This document shows positions 1-11,988 of a DNA stretch of 64,000 nt, one piece after another (the first letter of the stretch is position 1; every line of letters begins with the position of its first letter). The notes below the pieces were generated by a model that did not search any database, had not been told where the DNA came from, and worked only from the letters and a program-made list of their open reading frames with translations. Origin of the DNA: Auanema rhodensis. Its lineage: Eukaryota > Nematoda > Chromadorea > Rhabditida > Rhabditidae. The stretch spans positions 17,327,688 to 17,391,687 of the forward strand of contig OZ059895.1 in assembly GCA_964057225.1 (NCBI GenBank), written 5' to 3'. The translations under genes and the position numbers were made by a program.

Positions 1-335
1 GTTTGAAGATTGGAGCAAAGTCAATGGATTTGGATTCTGTACCCTCTTTTGAGTCACTTTCGTTTATTTCATCTATGCTTGCTATGTGGTGTAATGTTCC
101 CTTAATAATGATCTCAATTTTTTTATTGTCGCATGTGGTATAGCAGAATTCATCAATTTGAGAATTTTCTCTTTTGATTGTTACTTCCGTGATTGCTACT
201 TTTGGAGAACATTTTATCATAAATACTTCTCTTTGACATTCGATAGAAATCCATGTTTCTTCTGCCGTAAGGCATTGGAACTCTGCGAACGCACCCTGCC
301 CGCAGGAGTAGCAACCTGATAGTTTTGTGAGGGCA
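1..335 (-). pseudogene. Envelope (Gc-like) C-terminal part in a shifted frame
   Basis: Below about position 335 the Cys-rich envelope coding continues in a different minus-strand frame that stays open to the window edge. It has a G-C-Y-S-C-G-Q-G-A-F motif and further cysteines, consistent with the C-terminal domain of a phlebovirus-type Gc. The upstream polyprotein frame reads through here into basic sequence without such features. This indicates a small indel at about 320-345. The domain continues left of the window. Confidence 0.65.
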
Positions 336-3300
336 GGTCAGAGCACAAGGCAGATTGTTGGAAAAAATGACTGAGTTTAAGAATAGAGATGAATCGACCG
401 TAACAAAACTTTCGTCTAAATTTGTAGAGAATGATAACGTGTTATCTTTAGTTTTGAAGTTTCGGTTAGGAGATCTCATGTCTGATGTATTGGACATTTT
501 TTCAAAAGTAGGGGTATCACACCTACATTTTATTTCATCAAATCTGTTAAATGTGCATGGGCAAAATGAGGATACTGTACAATTGTTGAAATGTTTTAAT
601 GCGGCTTCCTCTGTTGCACATTGAACTATTCCCTTTGTATGTATATCCGTAATGTACGTGTTTTCTTTCGAGGAAAAAAATAATTTTGTGTACATTTCTG
701 GAGGAGGTTGTGATTGTGATAACGTTGTTATATTGAAAAGTTGTTCACGATTTTTTGTGTAAGGTTGTAGAGTGATATTGTAATTGTTTTTCTGCTGGAG
801 TAGTGTTGTTTCTATATTGAATACAGTTTGGGTGAACCAACTATCACAAGTATAGACTTCGTATACTTCTTCTGTGATGGGTATATGCTCTATTTTGTAG
901 AAAAGACATGGATCTGTCCAAATCATAGGACATGTGTAAAATCTCGCCGACGATGTAAAACAACCGGATTGTGAAGGAAAGGTGTATGGTTGTAGTTCTT
1001 TGATTTTATTATAAAGCGAGTTAGTTTCACATGTTCCGTTACAGGAGCCTCGGTGACGGCATCGTAATATACTCAGTATGTTAACTGTTGTCTGTCTAGT
1101 GAAGTATCTAATATTCTTTCGGCAGACATGTTCAGTATATAATTTCGTTATTTTGAATTGACCGATTTCATGATTAGAGTGTATTATGTTGATACATAAC
1201 TGTTTTGTTCCGGGAGAGAATATTATATCTTGACTGTATTCGTGATAACAGACTAGGTTTTCATCGCATCTTATGTTAACGAAATGTTGAACATGGACAT
1301 CGGAGCAAGAGCTGCAGCTTCCAATACAGAAAGCCAAGATGATTGCCAGTAACGATGGTAAAGATGATTGCGACCCTCTAGTAAAAAGAGAGAATTTTGG
1401 TGGCCTTCTTGTATGGTTTAAAATAGGGTAAATATGCTTTTGAGAGGTTTCATGATCCACAATATTAACGTCTTGTGTGTTCGTTTGTTTTAATTGCAAC
1501 GTATCATTGTGATTTTCTGTTATTTTTTGATCAGTTTCATGATCTTCTTGTACGGAGATTGTTTTGTGTTTTGATTTCATGGTGTTGAGCATAATTTGAG
1601 TGTTTCTGGACCATGTCTTATATCTATATTGGCTGTAACCCATGCGGCATAGACAAGAGACTATGAGGGTAACGGCCATAATGGTTATTATCACTGTCCA
1701 TGTTGCCATTTCTGGGGAGCAATGAGGATTCGCTATAAGTTTTGTGGTGAACATGTTAGAGTCCTTGCAACTATTGATTTCTTCGGCATATGTCGAAGTT
1801 ATTATAATCGGTAAGGAAAGCGCTTTCATTATGTCAGCTGCTACTTTTGGGTTTATTTTATTTTTTCTTTGGTGTGTAGCATAGGACATTTTTAGTGGGA
1901 AGGCTTTTATAATTTCCTTCTCAGTGACATCATCTTGTTCTGTATGTTTTGCTGTTTTTACTGATGATTGTTTTGTCTTATTTTGAGGTCGATCATTTGT
2001 TGCATCCTCATTATTCTCTGTTTCTGGAGTGTATGTATTATCATGTTGAGAGTTATCTGATTCATATGCAATATCGTAATTATGGCTAACATCATTTATG
2101 TCTTTATTCTCATGTATTGTTTCATCTGTATGTTCTATAGGATGATCGAAAAGTATATTGTCTAATACAATATCAGTATGTGGGGTTCTATCTGTTGAGC
2201 TATTATTTTCTTGAACTATGTGTGAGTTGTCTTCTATGATTTTGTTGCTGTTAGTGTTGCATCTTATCTCTAGTGGATAGAGCTGATTGATGGATCGAAT
2301 AATTATGTTTCCGTTGCTTGTTGCAACTTTTGCTGAACGTATGTTGCCATCTGAACTAGTGATTGTTTCAATGATGCGACCTAGTTTCCATGTTCCTCGT
2401 GGCAACATGTCGTTTTGTATCAATACTATTTCATCTGGTTGGGGGAAGATGTTTGTATGATTCTTTCTATGGTGTTTATGCTTAAATATATCTTTTAAGC
2501 TTGTTAGATATTCTTCTTGAAATTGTTTCCAAAATTTAGATGCTGAGTCTTCTGATAATTGAAGCGCTTCTAGCGCTTGCTCTGTTGATTGAATCGTTTG
2601 AATATCGCTATGGATATCAAATATATGAGTATCCGCGTTGTTTTCAGGTAATGAAAACTTTATGGCTGATGTTAAAAAGTCAATTGGCCTTATGGGTAGA
2701 GTATCTAAATTATCTGGGTGTGGATGGGTGAGTGGGCGTGTATTAATTATAGCTTCTATTTTTACAATGGCTGTGTGTAAGTCATCCAGGGACATTCGAC
2801 TAGGAATGAAACATTTTTTGAGTGAAGCTTTGGTTACACCTACTAAACGTTCCCAACATCCACCTTTCCAGGGTGATAATGGAGTGTTGTATATCCATTT
2901 AATTTTTTGTTGTGCTAGTGTGTTTAGTAAGCTTCTTTCGTTGTAATCCGATGTTTTTTCAAGGGTTTCTAATATTTTTGAGCTCAATATAAAGTTTCCT
3001 GCGCAGTCACTACGCATAATTTCTGGAGTACCTCTGCGTGATATAAATCTAGTGAATGCATTCATAAAAGCAACTGTGGATTGATTGGTGACTACCTCTA
3101 AGTGAATTGCTCTAGTTGTCATGCATGTAAACAGACAGATATGGACTTTAGACCCATTTCGAAGGGTGAAGGGGCCCATAAGATCACACCCTGTTGAAAA
3201 GAATGCTCTTGTAAGAATCGTTCTATCTTTTGGTAGCGATGGCATATCTGGTAATTCATAAGGGTGTGATTGAAATCTTTTACATGTCACACAGTTTTTC

Positions 3301-4841
3301 AATGTTTGCTTAATGACTCCGGTTATTTTTGGTATATAGAACTTTTGTCTGAGTTGAAGAAGCGTGAAATGTTTGCCTTGATGATTATTGTCTTTGTGTA
3401 TTTTGTTGATCAGTTTTTTAACTATGGGGTTTGTTTTAAGAAGGAATATAGGGTTTTTCGTCTCTTCGGGAAGAAGAGTATTTTGTAAACGGCTTCTTAC
3501 GCGATAAATATCCCATGTATCTTTGAAGAATTTTAGATTTATATGTCTTTGCTGTAAGTCATCAAGGCTCATATTAGATTGACTGTTACTGATCAAAATT
3601 TTTTCAATAATGTTGATGTCTTCAACAGTGTGCGTGTCTGTTGATGTGAGATGTTTTATTTTTTGCAACTTGTTGGCGTCGTTAGGATGGACTGTGAAAA
3701 ACCATTTCTTGAATAATTTCCCTACGGTTGTCATTGTTTTGATCACGTCATCATAGTTTTCACGAATGTTCCAAATATCATGGGTTGGAGGATTGTCTAT
3801 GATTATGTGGACAACATTGTGATGCTCCGATTTTAATTCTGCGTGTATGAATTTTAAGTCTTCATTAGATAGTTTAGGACACCGTATAGGTGTGGTTAAC
3901 ATGGGTTTTGTGAACAGTTTTGTTACGATAAGGGATCCAGTTGAGGTTCCAATAATTACCTTAACATCTTCAACTTCATGTGTTTCTGATAATGCTCCAA
4001 TGCCGTAAAAGGTTCTCTTCTGAGAACCAAGAATGGGCAGTCCTAATCTTGTAGATAGGTCCTTGGATATAAAAGATCTCATGGATCCTTCATCTATGAG
4101 CATGCGTACTTGCTCATATTTTTTACTATTGTGGTTGTATATGTTCGCCATTGCTGTTCGTAATATTACTTGACTTTCTTCAATATTATGTGTGTCAGCA
4201 ATGTGATTAAGCGATACTGGTGCTTTTTTTTTTTTTTCATTAAGTGCCTCAGTAGGGATTCGATTATTAGTGTCAGATTCTTGTTTATATTCTGTTGTTT
4301 TTTTATTCAATAATTCTTCTGTGGTGATCAGTAAAGCCTGATCTTTTTTAATTGTGGGAGTTTCTTTATCTTTTTGGATATTTTGTACATTTTTTCTTCC
4401 TTGTGAGCACAAGGCGGAATTATGATCTCCTTGGCAATTGCGACATTTTTGTTTTCTGCATTCCGAACTTTTGTGTTTATCGGAAAAGCAAATCCAACAG
4501 ATGGCCTTTCCGCGAATGCGGTACCTTCTTTTCTCTGGTGTTTCAAATGTGGTGCATTGATAAAAACGATGCTCGGATGAGTCGCAAAAGACACATGGCC
4601 AAGTTTGGGTTTTCCGTTGTTCTACGGAGTTTTCTTTATGTGCTACAGATGTGACATTCTCTTTGTGATTTCGAAACTTTTGTTCATGACTATTTCTTGT
4701 TTGTTCTCTTAGAATAAACGAATAGATTTTGTGGTCTACAGCTGCCAGCATTTCTTTAGTAGAATGGTAGTTGTTTGGATGAATTAAAATGTCTTCCACG
4801 ATGTGGTATGGGAATTTGTTGAGAATCATCGCGGTACACAT
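153..4841 (-). pseudogene. BEL/Pao polyprotein: zinc knuckles-protease-integrase-envelope, lacking RT and RNase H
   Basis: A 1562-codon open frame starts at an ATG (4839-4841). Three Cys/His knuckles lie at about residues 83-96, 115-128 (classical CX2CX4HX4C) and 133-145. A retropepsin-like segment follows near 247-258, with DEG where family members usually have DSG. The integrase HHCC zinc domain is at about 483-520 and the DDE core has D near 552, D near 611 (SDCAGNF) and E near 663 (GCWERLVG). A DUF5641-like segment is at about 800-857. A transmembrane helix (about 1045-1067) and a second hydrophobic leader (about 1161-1178) precede a Cys-rich ectodomain resembling phlebovirus Gc. Only about 230 residues separate protease and integrase, too few for RT and RNase H, so these were deleted in frame. 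The last 50 or so codons are off-frame relative to the Gc domain. Probably non-autonomous and inactive. Confidence 0.8.
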
Positions 4842-5110
4842 TTCGCGGGATACTGTAGCTCCAGCGTTTTGTCTGATGCTTCGTAAAATTTTTGGAATTT
4901 TTTCTCGTTATCTTGATGATTTTTCAACGATTCTTTGAATTGGTGTTGGACTTTTGTCCAGCGAATGATGAGGCAAGAGAGGGTTTCCTCTTCTTCCTCA
5001 GTGTGGAAGTCGCAATCTACCAGAATACCAGGAAGGTCCTTCACTTCCATCTCGTATCGTGTAAGTAATTCTCCGAGAAACTGGTTAAAATTTTTAGATA
5101 TGATTGACAA
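4826..5110 (-). pseudogene. Gag N-terminal remnant of the BEL/Pao element
   Basis: The frame encodes about 94 residues of acidic, helical sequence (EVKDLPGILVDCDFHTEEEEETL and following, with many Lys/Glu and Gln) resembling the N-terminal helical part of BEL/Pao Gag. It overlaps the start of the downstream polyprotein in another frame: the TGA of this frame overlaps an ATG of the other. The middle Gag domain expected in between (DUF1759) is mostly missing, so a deletion plus frame change is likely. No ATG is present at the upstream boundary; the first in-frame Met is about 21 codons inside. Confidence 0.6.
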
Positions 5111-5640
5111 AAAGGAGTGACATTTTTGTCGTAGATGTAGGAATAATGCTTATATTCCTTTTACTTTCTCTTTTTTTTGTTTGTTTGGTGATCACAGTAT
5201 ATGTGATAGTGAATCTCTGTTTCTGTCTGCAGAGTTTGCTTATGGTTCAAGTCTTTTTGGTGTGACTTGACGTGGACTAATGGTTGCCACGATTTCTATT
5301 AAGTATGTTTTTTGCTCAAACACGCTTGGTTTGAGCTGTATCTCACCTGCCACGCGGGACTTGAAGCGGCTAAGATCTGAACTAGCCGATGCACCAATTT
5401 GTGGCGTTATACCGCAAGTGTATAGTATGGTTGGAAATAAAACACAAAGCGAATATGTAGAAAAGGGTTTATTGATGAATTAACAAGACAAGCACGGAAT
5501 AGAATCACTGACTGCGAACGTTAAAAATGTAAGACTGTCCTCCGTTGTTGGGCGGTCGTCTGAAATAAACTGTTACTTATGCCACATGTTAACACATATG
5601 TTATGCATATGTGTTTTGATCTAATTACAAAGGAAGGAGA
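5111..5640 (-). other. Non-coding 5' leader and possible 5' LTR of the BEL/Pao element
   Basis: This 530-bp stretch lies upstream of the gag remnant and should contain the leader, primer-binding site and 5' LTR. I could not find a clear tRNA-complementary primer site or LTR termini, and the matching 3' LTR is outside the window. Only short meaningless frames are present. Confidence 0.35.
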
Positions 5641-5655
5641 TAAAGAGAGATAGAT

Positions 5656-5706
<51 letters not shown>

Positions 5707-5758
5707 TAGAGAGAGAGAGATAGAGAGAGGTATATATATATAGAGAGAGAGATAGAGA
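5641..5758. repeat. (GA)n microsatellite
   Basis: About 118 bp of nearly pure GA dinucleotide with occasional GATA and a short TATATATA interruption. It separates the BEL/Pao element from the tRNA array. Confidence 0.95.
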
Positions 5759-5874
5759 TAACAAAAACAAAACCTACTCGCTTATCGCGACATGAAATAT
5801 TTTACTTCAATACGGAGCAGTATTGTTAAAAGTGACAAAGTGATTATTATCGACAAATGAAAACAACTTATTAA

Positions 5875-5946
5875 GCCTCATTGGCTCAGGGGCAGAGCGT
5901 CTGTCTAGTAAACAGAAGGTCGCTGGTTCGATTCCAGCATGAGGCA
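5875..5946 (+). tRNA. tRNA-Thr(AGU): tRNA-Thr (anticodon AGU), first array copy
   Basis: The 72 nt fold as a full cloverleaf: acceptor GCCTCAT/ATGAGGC with discriminator A, D-stem GCTC/GAGC with loop AGGGGCA, anticodon stem TCTGT/ACAGA with loop CTAGTAA (anticodon AGT), variable loop AGGTC, T-stem GCTGG/CCAGC with loop TTCGATT. There is no intron and no encoded CCA. The A box (TGGCTCAGGGGC) and B box (GGTTCGATTCC) match the Pol III internal promoter and a TTTT run follows within 4 nt. After A34-to-inosine editing it should read ACU, ACC and ACA threonine codons. 'Canonical' below means identity to this sequence. Confidence 0.95.
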
Positions 5947-7474
5947 TCGTTTTAGACTTTTTCAAACTATTTTGAGGATTAATTCGTGCTTCTTGAAGCT
6001 TTTACTTCAGGTTACATCTTCTCTTATTCTCTTATTTAATGTTTCAATTGAATATGTACACGCATTGTTGAAAGTGACTAAGAGATTATTATCGACAAAT
6101 GAAAATAACTTATCAAGCCTCATTGGCTCAGGGGCAGAGCGTCTGTCTAGTAAACATTCCAGCTTGAGGCATCGTTTTAGACTTTCTCAAACTATTTTGA
6201 GGATTAATTCGTGCTTCTTGAAGCTTTTACTTCAGGATACATCTTCTCTTATTCATTAGAATGAAATATTTTACTTCAATACGGAGCAGTATTGTTAAAA
6301 GTGACTAAGAGATTATTATCGACAAATGAAAACAACTTATCAAGCCTCATTGGCTCAGGGGCAGAGCGTCTGTCTAGTAAACATTCCAGCTTGAGGCATC
6401 GTTTTAGACTTTTTCAAACTATTTTGAGGATTAATTCGTGCTTCTTGAAGCTTTTACTTCAGGATACATCTTCTCTTATTCTCTTATTTAATGTTTCAAT
6501 TGAATATGTACACGCATTGTTGAAAGTGACTAAGAGATTATTATCGACAAATGAAAATAACTTATCAAGCCTCATTGGCTCAGGGGCAGAGCGTCTGTCT
6601 AGTAAACATTCCAGCTTGAGGCATCGTTTTAGACTTTCTCAAACTATTTTGAGGATTAATTCGTGCTTCTTGAAGCTTTTACTTCAGGATACATCTTCTC
6701 TTATTCATTAGAATGAAATATTTTACTTCAATACGGAGCAGTATTGTTAAAAGTGACTAAGAGATTATTATCGACAAATGAAAACAACTTATCAAGCCTC
6801 ATTGGCTCAGGGGCAGAGCGTCTGTCTAGTAAACATTCCAGCTTGAGGCATCGTTTTAGACTTTTTCAAACTATTTTGAGGATTAATTCGTGCTTCTTGA
6901 AGCTTTTACTTCAGGATACATCTTCTCTTATTCATTAGAATGAAATATTTTACTTCAATACGGAGCAGTATTGTTAAAAGTGACTAAGAGATTATTATCG
7001 ACAAATGAAAACAACTTATCAAACCTCATTGGCTCAGGGGCAGAGCGTCTGTCTAGTAAACATTCCAGCTTGAGGCATCGTTTTAGACTTTTTCAAACTA
7101 TTTTGAGGATTAATTCGTGCTTCTTGAAGCTTTTACTTCAGGTTACATCTTCTCTTATTCTCTTATTTAATGTTTCAATTGAATATGTACACGCATTGTT
7201 GAAAGTGACTAAGAGATTATTATCGACAAATGAAAATAACTTATCAAGCCTCATTGGCTCAGGGGCAGAGCGTCTGTCTAGTAAACATTCCAGCTTGAGG
7301 CATCGTTTTAGACTTTCTCAAACTATTTTGAGGATTAATTCGTGCTTCTTGAAGCTTTTACTTCAGGATACATCTTCTCTTATTCATTAGAATGAAATAT
7401 TTTACTTCAATACGGAGCAGTATTGTTAAAAGTGACTAAGAGATTATTATCGACAAATGAAAACAACTTATCAA

Positions 7475-7546
7475 GCCTCATTGGCTCAGGGGCAGAGCGT
7501 CTGTCTAGTAAACAAAAGGTCGCTGGTTCGATTCCAGCATGAGGCA
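7475..7546 (+). tRNA. tRNA-Thr(AGU): tRNA-Thr (AGU), variant
   Basis: Full length; one G-to-A change makes the 3' anticodon stem ACAAA, giving one C-A mismatch. Confidence 0.75.
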
Positions 7547-9755
7547 TCGTTTTAGACTTTTTCAAACTATTTTGAGGATTAATTCGTGCTTCTTGAAGCT
7601 TTTACTTCAGGTTACATCTTCTCTTATTCATTCAAATGAAATGTTTCAATTGAATATGTACACGCATTGTTGAAAGTGACTAAGAGATTATTATCGACAA
7701 AAGAAAATAACTTATCAAGCCTCATTGGCTCAGGGGCAGAGCGTCTGTCTAGTAAACATTCAAGCTTGAGGCATCTTTTTAGACTTTCTCAAACTATTTT
7801 TAGGATTTATTCGTGCTTCTCGAAGCTTTTACTTCAGGTTACATCTTCTCTTATTCATTCGATTGAAATATTTTACTTCAATACGGAGCAGTATTGTTAA
7901 AAGTGACAAAGTGATTATTAACGACAAATCAAAACAACTTATCAAGCCTCATTGGCTCAGGGGCAGAGCGTCTGTCTAGTCGATTCCAGCATGAGGCATC
8001 GTTTTAGACTTTCTCAAACTATTTTGAGGATTAATTCGTGCTTCTTGAAGCTTTTACTTCAGGTTACATCTTCTCTTATTCATTCGAATGAAATATTTTA
8101 CTTCAATACGGAGCAGTATTGTTGAAAGTGACTAAGAGATTATTATCGACAAATGAAAACAACTTATCAAGCCTCATTGGCTCAGGGGCAGAGCGTCTGT
8201 CTATTAAACATTCCAGCATGAGGCATCTTTTTAGACTTTTTCAAACTATTTTGAGGATTAATTCGTGCTTCTTGAAGCTTTTACTTCAGGTTACATCTTC
8301 TCTTATTCATTCAAATGAAATGTTTCAATTGAATATGTACACGCATTGTTGAAAGTGACTAAGAGATTATTATCGACAAAAGAAAATAACTTATCAAGCC
8401 TCATTGGCTCAGGGGCAGAGCGTCTGTCTAGTAAACATTCAAGCTTGAGGCATCTTTTTAGACTTTCTCAAACTATTTTTAGGATTTATTCGTGCTTCTC
8501 GAAGCTTTTACTTCAGGTTACATCTTCTCTTATTCATTCGATTGAAATATTTTACTTCAATACGGAGCAGTATTGTTAAAAGTGACAAAGTGATTATTAA
8601 CGACAAATCAAAACAACTTATCAAGCCTCATTGGCTCAGGGGCAGAGCGTCTGTCTAGTAAACATTCCAGCATGAGGCATCTTTTTAGACTTTTTCAAAC
8701 TATTTTGAGGATTAATTCGTGCTTCTTGAAGCTTTTACTTCAGGTTACATCTTCTCTTATTCATTCAAATGAAATGTTTCAATTGAATATGTACACGCAT
8801 TGTTGAAAGTGACTAAGAGATTATTATCGACAAAAGAAAATAACTTATCAAGCCTCATTGGCTCAGGGGCAGAGCGTCTGTCTAGTAAACATTCAAGCTT
8901 GAGGCATCTTTTTAGACTTTCTCAAACTATTTTTAGGATTTATTCGTGCTTCTCGAAGCTTTTACTTCAGGTTACATCTTCTCTTATTCATTCGATTGAA
9001 ATATTTTACTTCAATACGGAGCAGTATTGTTAAAAGTGACAAAGTGATTATTAACGACAAATCAAAACAACTTATCAAGCCTCATTGGCTCAGGGGCAGA
9101 GCGTCTGTCTAGTCGATTCCAGCATGAGGCATCGTTTTAGACTTTCTCAAACTATTTTGAGGATTAATTCGTGCTTCTTGAAGCTTTTACTTCAGGTTAC
9201 ATCTTCTCTTATTCATTCGAATGAAATATTTTACTTCAATACGGAGCAGTATTGTTGAAAGTGACTAAGAGATTATTATCGACAAATGAAAACAACTTAT
9301 CAAGCCTCATTGGCTCAGGGGCAGAGCGTCTGTCTAGTAAACATTCCAGCATGAGGCATCTTTTTAGACTTTCTCAAACTATTTTGAGGATTAATTCGTG
9401 CTTCTTGAAGCTTTTACTTCAGGTTACATCTTCTCTTATTCATTCGAATGAAATATTTAACTTCAATACGGAGCAGTATTGTTGAAAGTGACTAAGAGAT
9501 TATTATCGACAAATGAAAATAACTTATCAAGCCTCATTGGCTCAGGGGCAGAGCGTCTGTCTAGTCGATTCCAGCATGAGGTATCGTTTTAGACTTTCTC
9601 AAACTATTTTGAGGATTAATTCGTGCTTCTTGAAGCTTTTACTTCAGGTTACATCTTCTCTTATTCATTCGAATGAAATATTTAACTTCAATACGGAGCA
9701 GTATTGTTGAAAGTGACAAAGTGATTATTATCGACAAATGAAAACAACTTATCAC

Positions 9756-9827
9756 GCCTCATTGGCTCAGGGGCAGAGCGTCTGTCTAGTAAACAGAAGG
9801 TCGCTGGTTCGATTCCAGCATGAGGCA
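9756..9827 (+). tRNA. tRNA-Thr(AGU): tRNA-Thr (AGU)
   Basis: Canonical. Follows a run in which nearly all copies are remnants. Confidence 0.9.
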
Positions 9828-9998
9828 TCGTTTTAGACTTTTTCAAACTATTTTGAGGATTAATTCGTGCTTCTTAAGCTTTTACTTCAGGTTACATCTT
9901 CTCTTATTCATTCGAATGAAATATTTTACTTCAATACGGAGCAGTATTGTTAAAAGTGACTAAGAGATTATTATCGAGAAATGAGAATAACTTATCAA

Positions 9999-10070
9999 GC
10001 CTCATTGGCTCAGGGGCAGAGCGTCTGTCTAGTAAACAGAAGGTCGCTGGTTCGATTCCAGCATGAGGCA
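9999..10070 (+). tRNA. tRNA-Thr(AGU): tRNA-Thr (AGU)
   Basis: Canonical. Confidence 0.9.
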
Positions 10071-10469
10071 TCGTTTTAGACTTTTTCAAACTATTTTGAG
10101 GATTAATTCGTTCTTCTTGAAGCTTTTACTTCAGGTTACATCTTCTCTTATTCATTCGAATGAAATATTTTATTTCACTACGGAGCAGTATTGTTGAAAG
10201 TGACTAAGAGATTATTATCGACAAATGAAAATAACTTATCAAGCCTCATTTTCTCAGGGGCAGAGCGTCTGTCTAGTAAACATTCCAGCATGAGGCATCT
10301 TTTTAGACTTTCTCAAACTATTTTGAGGATAAATTCGTACTTCTTGAAACTTTTGCTTCAGGTTACATCTTCTCTTATTCATTCGAATGAAATATTTTAC
10401 TTCAATACGGAGCAGTATTGTTAAAAGTGACAAAGTGATTATTAGCGACAAATGAAAACAACTTATCAA

Positions 10470-10541
10470 GCCTCATTGGCTCAGGGGCAGAGCGTCTGTC
10501 TAGTAAACAGAAGGTCGCTGGTTCGATTCCAGCATGAGGCA
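10470..10541 (+). tRNA. tRNA-Thr(AGU): tRNA-Thr (AGU)
   Basis: Canonical; this unit and the class A unit before it recur 471 bp downstream. Confidence 0.9.
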
Positions 10542-10940
10542 TCGTTTTAGACTTTTTCAAACTATTTTGAGGATTAATTCGTGCTTCTTGAAGCTTTTAC
10601 TTCAGGTTACATCTTCTCTTATTCATTCAAATGAAATGTTTCAATTGAATATGTACACGCATTGTTGAAAGTGACTAAGAGATTATTATCGACAAATGAA
10701 AATAACTTATCAAGCCTCATTTTCTCAGGGGCAGAGCGTCTGTCTAGTAAACATTCCAGCATGAGGCATCTTTTTAGACTTTCTCAAACTATTTTGAGGA
10801 TAAATTCGTACTTCTTGAAACTTTTGCTTCAGGTTACATCTTCTCTTATTCATTCGAATGAAATATTTTACTTCAATACGGAGCAGTATTGTTAAAAGTG
10901 ACAAAGTGATTATTAGCGACAAATGAAAACAACTTATCAA

Positions 10941-11012
10941 GCCTCATTGGCTCAGGGGCAGAGCGTCTGTCTAGTAAACAGAAGGTCGCTGGTTCGATTC
11001 CAGCATGAGGCA
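10941..11012 (+). tRNA. tRNA-Thr(AGU): tRNA-Thr (AGU)
   Basis: Canonical. Confidence 0.9.
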
Positions 11013-11184
11013 TCGTTTTAGACTTTTTCAAACTATTTTGAGGATTAATTCGTGCTTCTTGAAGCTTTTACTTCAGGTTACATCTTCTCTTATTCATTCA
11101 AATGAAATGTTTCAATTGAATATGTACACGCATTGTTGAAAGTGACTAAGAGATTGTAATCAAGAAATAAAATAAATTCAACAT

Positions 11185-11256
11185 ACCTCATTGGCTCAGG
11201 GGCAGAGCGTCTGTCTAGTAAACAGAAGGTCGCTGGTTCGATTCCAGCATGAGGCA
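11185..11256 (+). tRNA. tRNA-Thr(AGU): tRNA-Thr (AGU), variant
   Basis: Full length with G1 changed to A, so the first acceptor pair is A-C. Preceded by the rarer leader containing GTAATCAAGAAATAAAATAA. Confidence 0.8.
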
Positions 11257-11428
11257 TCGTTTTAGACTTTTTCAAACTATTTTGAGGATTAATTCGTGCT
11301 TCTTGAAGCTTTTACTTCAGGTTACATCTTCTCTTATTCATTCAAATGAAATGTTTCAATTGAATATGTACACGCATTGTTGAAAGTGACTAAGAGATTG
11401 TAATCAAGAAATAAAATAAATTCAACAT

Positions 11429-11500
11429 GCCTCATTGGCTCAGGGGCAGAGCGTCTGTCTAGTAAACAGAAGGTCGCTGGTTCGATTCCAGCATGAGGCA
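11429..11500 (+). tRNA. tRNA-Thr(AGU): tRNA-Thr (AGU)
   Basis: Canonical, with the same rarer leader as the preceding copy. Confidence 0.9.
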
Positions 11501-11672
11501 TCGTTTTAGACTTTTTCAAACTATTTTGAGGATTAATTCGTGCTTCTTGAAGCTTTTACTTCAGGTTACATCTTCTCTTATTCATTCAAATGAAATGTTT
11601 CAATTGAATATGTACACGCATTGTTGAAAGTGACTAAGAGATTGTAATCAAGAAATAAAATAAATTCAACAT

Positions 11673-11744
11673 GCCTCATTGGCTCAGGGGCAGAGCGTCT
11701 GTCTAGTAAACAGAAGGTCGCTGGTTCGATTCCAGCATGAGGCA
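11673..11744 (+). tRNA. tRNA-Thr(AGU): tRNA-Thr (AGU)
   Basis: Canonical, rarer leader. Confidence 0.9.
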
Positions 11745-11916
11745 TCTTTTTAGACTTTCTCAAACTATTTTTAGGATTCATTCGTGCTTCTCGAAGCTTT
11801 TACTTCAGGTTACATCTTCTCTTATTCATTCGAATGAAATATTTTACTTCAATACGGAGCAGTATTGTTAAAAGTGACAAAGTGTTTATTATCGACAAAT
11901 GAAAACAACTTATCAA

Positions 11917-11988
11917 GCCTCATTGGCTCAGGGGCAGAGCGTCTGTCTAGTAAACAGAAGGTCGCTGGTTCGATTCCAGCATGAGGCA
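11917..11988 (+). tRNA. tRNA-Thr(AGU): tRNA-Thr (AGU)
   Basis: Canonical; leader has GTGTTTATT. Confidence 0.9.

Larger units (their letters stand above)
1..5640 (-). mobile_element. BEL/Pao LTR retroelement, decayed, 3' end outside the window
   Basis: The coding order on the minus strand is gag remnant, three zinc knuckles, retropepsin-like protease, integrase with a DUF5641-like C-terminal domain, then a phlebovirus-Gc-like envelope. This order and the Gc-type envelope fit envelope-bearing BEL/Pao elements of the Cer7/Tas kind (family knowledge). Reverse transcriptase and RNase H are absent, gag is broken near 4830 and env near 330. The 3' LTR would lie left of position 1. I could not place the 5' LTR boundary; the right edge is set arbitrarily at the GA microsatellite. 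Confidence 0.8.

Noticed and set aside
5340..5420. Possible primer-binding site and LTR start for the BEL/Pao element (GATGCACCA followed by ATTTGTGG)
   Set aside because: The sequence before CCA does not form a tRNA T-arm and acceptor 3' end, and the other LTR is outside the window, so the boundary cannot be tested.
6292..6711. Plus-strand 61-139-residue frames repeated through the array (for example LLSTNENNLSSLIGSGAERL)
   Set aside because: They arise because the 17- and 19-nt deletions happen to keep a frame open across tRNA remnant and spacer. No start context, domain or independent conservation supports a protein.
11090..11275. Minus-strand peptides containing MPHAGIEPATFCLLDRRSAPEPMR, repeated through the array
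   Set aside because: They are the antisense reading of the tRNA-Thr plus its leader. Similar peptides are familiar as spurious predicted proteins over tRNA genes. They recur only where the tRNA is full length, and codon pattern follows tRNA structure.
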